DNA of 7,557 nt from Sphingobacterium sp. UBA6711. GTDB lineage: Bacteria > Bacteroidota > Bacteroidia > Sphingobacteriales > Sphingobacteriaceae. The DNA is taken from contig DKIT01000232.1 in assembly GCA_002454415.1 (NCBI GenBank), positions 51,007-58,563 of the forward strand. The letters are read 5' to 3'. Positions 5,836-7,557 of the stretch are shown one piece after another (position 1 is the stretch's first letter; each line of letters opens with the position of its first letter). The position numbers and the translations under genes were made by a program. The notes beneath the pieces were generated by a model. That model saw nothing but the letters and a program-made list of their open reading frames with translations, was not told the origin of the DNA and did no database searches.

Positions 5836-7206
5836 TTATTTTGAGTTTGATAATTCACGCTCATGTTTATGCCTAAAAAAGAGGGCGAAAAGGATTGCAA
5901 TAATCAAGGTATAGATCGCAAATGCAAGCCAGATATCATGCCAGTCTTTGAGCATCAGATTGCTGCTCAACATGCCATCAGCTAAAATGGATATATTTTT
6001 TTCCTGTAGAAAATGCATGAAATGTGAATCACCGATGCTTGTATCCAGATATTGTGCAAGATCTTGACTATTGTGGAAGCTTTTGGTGAAGTAATGGTCA
6101 ATGATCCATCCTGAGGTGAAGCTGCCAAAAACGGCGCCAAAACCATTGGTCATCATCATAAATAAGCCTTGTGCAGAACTGCGGATACTGGATGTCGTCG
6201 ATGTTTCGACAAAAAGGGAGCCCGATATATTGAAAAAGTCAAACGCCATACCATAGACGATACAAGATAGGATAATCATCCATAGACCGCCAGCAGGATC
6301 GCCAAAAGAGAACAATCCAAAACGCAATACCCAGGCAAACATGGAAATCAGCATAACTTTCTTTATGCCAAATCTTTTTAAGAAAAAAGGAATGGCAAGA
6401 ATAAAAAGTGTCTCAGAAATTTGTGAAATCGACATAATTATAGTTGAATATTTCACAACAAAAGATTCTGCAAATTTGGGATAGAATTTAAATTCATCCA
6501 GAAATACGTCACCGTAGGCATTGGTCAATTGGAGTGCAGCACCTAGGAACATGGAGAAAATAAAGAACAAAGCCATTTTATAATTCCCGAAGAGCTTAAA
6601 CGCTTCCAGGCCCAACAGCTGTGTCCAAGAAGCATTTTCCTGTTGTAACTTTTTGGGCGGACATTTAGGTAATGTGAAGGCATATAGGCTCAAAGCCAAT
6701 GCTGCTGTTCCTGCGATATAAAATTGATAAGCGGTTGCTTTATTCCCTGTCAAATTGGTGATCCACATGGCTACGATAAATCCTATTGTCCCAAAAACGC
6801 GGATCGGAGGGAATGCTTTGACTAAATCATAGTTATTTTCAGTCAAAGCTGTATACGCAATAGAATTGGATAGGGCTAAGGTTGGCATGTAGAAGCACAT
6901 AGCGGCCAACATCGCATAAAAAAAGGTGTTTGGATCATTTACTTGAGGTAAATAGAATAAAACACCAGCATAACACAAATGAAGAATGAAATATAACCTT
7001 TCCGCGTTAATCCAACGATCGGCAATTATTCCCATTAAAGTGGGCATGAATAGGGAAGCTATGCCCATTGTTGCAAAGATAGCTCCAAATTGTGTGCCAT
7101 CCCATTGTTTTGTGCCAAACCAATAGTTTGCTATTGTAATCAACCATGCTCCCCAGACAAAGAACTGAAAGAAGCTCATAATGGTCAACCTTAATTTAAT
7201 AGACAT
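5836..7206 (-). CDS. nupG: NupG-type nucleoside:H+ symporter (MFS)
   Basis: A 456-residue, twelve-helix major facilitator that imports nucleosides with protons across the inner membrane. Many stretches closely follow E. coli NupG as I remember it: the start through FFQFFVWGAWLITI, MPTLMGIIADRW (54-65), FPPIRVFGTIGFI (132-144), the SWTQLLGLEAFKLF region (193-206), IIMSISQISETLFIL (256-270), AFDFFNISGSLFVE (321-334) and SSAQGLFMMMTNGFG (343-357). It is about 38 residues longer than the E. coli protein. The extra length is mostly a hydrophilic loop at about 371-420, between the last two helices. The ATG at 7206 aligns with the family start. It lies 45 bases downstream of the nuclease gene with no terminator or TAnnTTTG element between, so the two are probably cotranscribed. 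A terminator follows immediately. Exact nucleoside preference cannot be read from sequence. Confidence 0.93.
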   Translation of the reverse strand: MSIKLRLTIMSFFQFFVWGAWLITIANYWFGTKQWDGTQFGAIFATMGIASLFMPTLMGIIADRWINAERLYFILHLCYAGVLFYLPQVNDPNTFFYAMLAAMCFYMPTLALSNSIAYTALTENNYDLVKAFPPIRVFGTIGFIVAMWITNLTGNKATAYQFYIAGTAALALSLYAFTLPKCPPKKLQQENASWTQLLGLEAFKLFGNYKMALFFIFSMFLGAALQLTNAYGDVFLDEFKFYPKFAESFVVKYSTIIMSISQISETLFILAIPFFLKRFGIKKVMLISMFAWVLRFGLFSFGDPAGGLWMIILSCIVYGMAFDFFNISGSLFVETSTTSSIRSSAQGLFMMMTNGFGAVFGSFTSGWIIDHYFTKSFHNSQDLAQYLDTSIGDSHFMHFLQEKNISILADGMLSSNLMLKDWHDIWLAFAIYTLIIAILFALFFRHKHERELSNSK

Positions 7207-7251
7207 AAATCGATGTTATTTAAAGTTTTCGTTTCGCTTTAATGAAAGGAA

Positions 7252-7557
7252 TTATTTTCTTTTGGAAATCTCATCCCGAATCAAAGCGGCTTGCTCGTAG
7301 TTTTCTTCGGTCAATGCTTGGTTGAGCGCCTGTTCCAATTGCTCATCTGTCAGCGAAGAAAAGGGATTTTTAGGAGATTTTGAAGGCGTTTTTTCTTCGA
7401 CCTCTATTACACTAGGATCTTGAACTTTATTGGATTTGTCCAGATTTTCCAAGAATGCAAATTCATGGCCTTCAATGATGATACCAGCAGAGGACATAAT
7501 AAATTCGTAGGCGTAGATCGGAGCTTCAAACCGGACAGCCAGTGCTACTGCATCAGA
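7252..7557 (-). CDS. Bifunctional nuclease (BFN/DUF151) with UVR motif, 3' part only
   Basis: This is the C-terminal 101 residues of a gene whose start lies beyond the window; the reading frame is open to base 7557. It enters with SDAVALAVRFEAPIYAYEFI, the end of the BFN (DUF151) domain, whose founding members were reported to have DNase and RNase activity. An acidic and Lys/Pro/Ser-rich linker (about 38-66 of the visible part) leads to a C-terminal UVR motif (about 73-100, ALTEENYEQAALIRDEI), a helical hairpin also found in UvrB and UvrC, where it mediates their contact. BFN plus UVR is the usual Bacteroidetes arrangement. The methionine at 7497 is internal and should not be taken as the start. 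nupG follows after 45 bases. The promoter is outside the window. Confidence 0.9.
   Translation of the reverse strand, partial: SDAVALAVRFEAPIYAYEFIMSSAGIIIEGHEFAFLENLDKSNKVQDPSVIEVEEKTPSKSPKNPFSSLTDEQLEQALNQALTEENYEQAALIRDEISKRK

Noticed and set aside
7252..7497. A stand-alone 81-residue gene starting at ATG 7497
   Set aside because: The frame stays open upstream to the window edge and the residues there match the end of the BFN domain, so the ATG is internal to a larger gene.
1..7557. Mobile element, prophage, CRISPR array, tRNA or rRNA, toxin-antitoxin or defence genes
   Set aside because: No transposase, integrase, regularly spaced repeat, cloverleaf or rRNA-like stretch was seen on either strand; the genes look like stable chromosomal housekeeping.

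Overview
The window looks like chromosomal DNA of a Bacteroidetes bacterium, most probably a Sphingobacteriaceae member (Sphingobacterium/Pedobacter-like). The reasons are moderate-to-low GC, genes with no Shine-Dalgarno sequence and A/T-rich leaders, several matches to the Bacteroidetes -7 promoter element TAnnTTTG, and protein types common in that phylum: a MetallophosN/Metallophos/MetallophosC phosphoesterase, a bifunctional nuclease with a C-terminal UVR motif, and a NupG permease. The genus is an inference from style, not a match.

Layout. Minus strand 1-879: a complete EamA/DMT membrane transporter whose stop codon is the first three bases of the window. It is divergent from a plus-strand pair: an NlpC/P60 lipoprotein (1187-1759) and an unrecognised membrane-anchored protein (1849-2352), closed by a very strong hairpin terminator (2372-2416). 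Next on the plus strand is a secreted three-domain calcineurin-like phosphoesterase (2653-4212) with its own terminator (4372-4410). Minus strand, convergent with it: a partial bifunctional nuclease gene (7557-7252, 5' end outside the window), nupG (7206-5836), a short terminator (5831-5810), and a YbdG-type mechanosensitive channel (5796-4465).

How the genes relate. Most of the window is ordinary cell-envelope and transport housekeeping: a cell-wall hydrolase, an exported phosphoesterase, a small-molecule exporter, a nucleoside importer and an osmotic safety valve. The one plausible functional pair is the nuclease and the nucleoside permease, 45 bp apart on the same strand. I found no phage, IS, CRISPR, tRNA, rRNA or toxin/defence genes.

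The most informative non-coding signals are these: a promoter (TTG-N20-TAAGTTTG) overlapped by a perfect 9-bp-arm palindrome in front of the NlpC gene, which also fixes that gene's start; a second perfect 9-bp inverted repeat between the NlpC gene and the unknown gene; a 9-bp direct repeat with 11-bp period upstream of the phosphoesterase gene; and a terminator and a TAnnTTTG element packed into 39 bp between nupG and the channel gene. No clearly new multi-gene system is visible.
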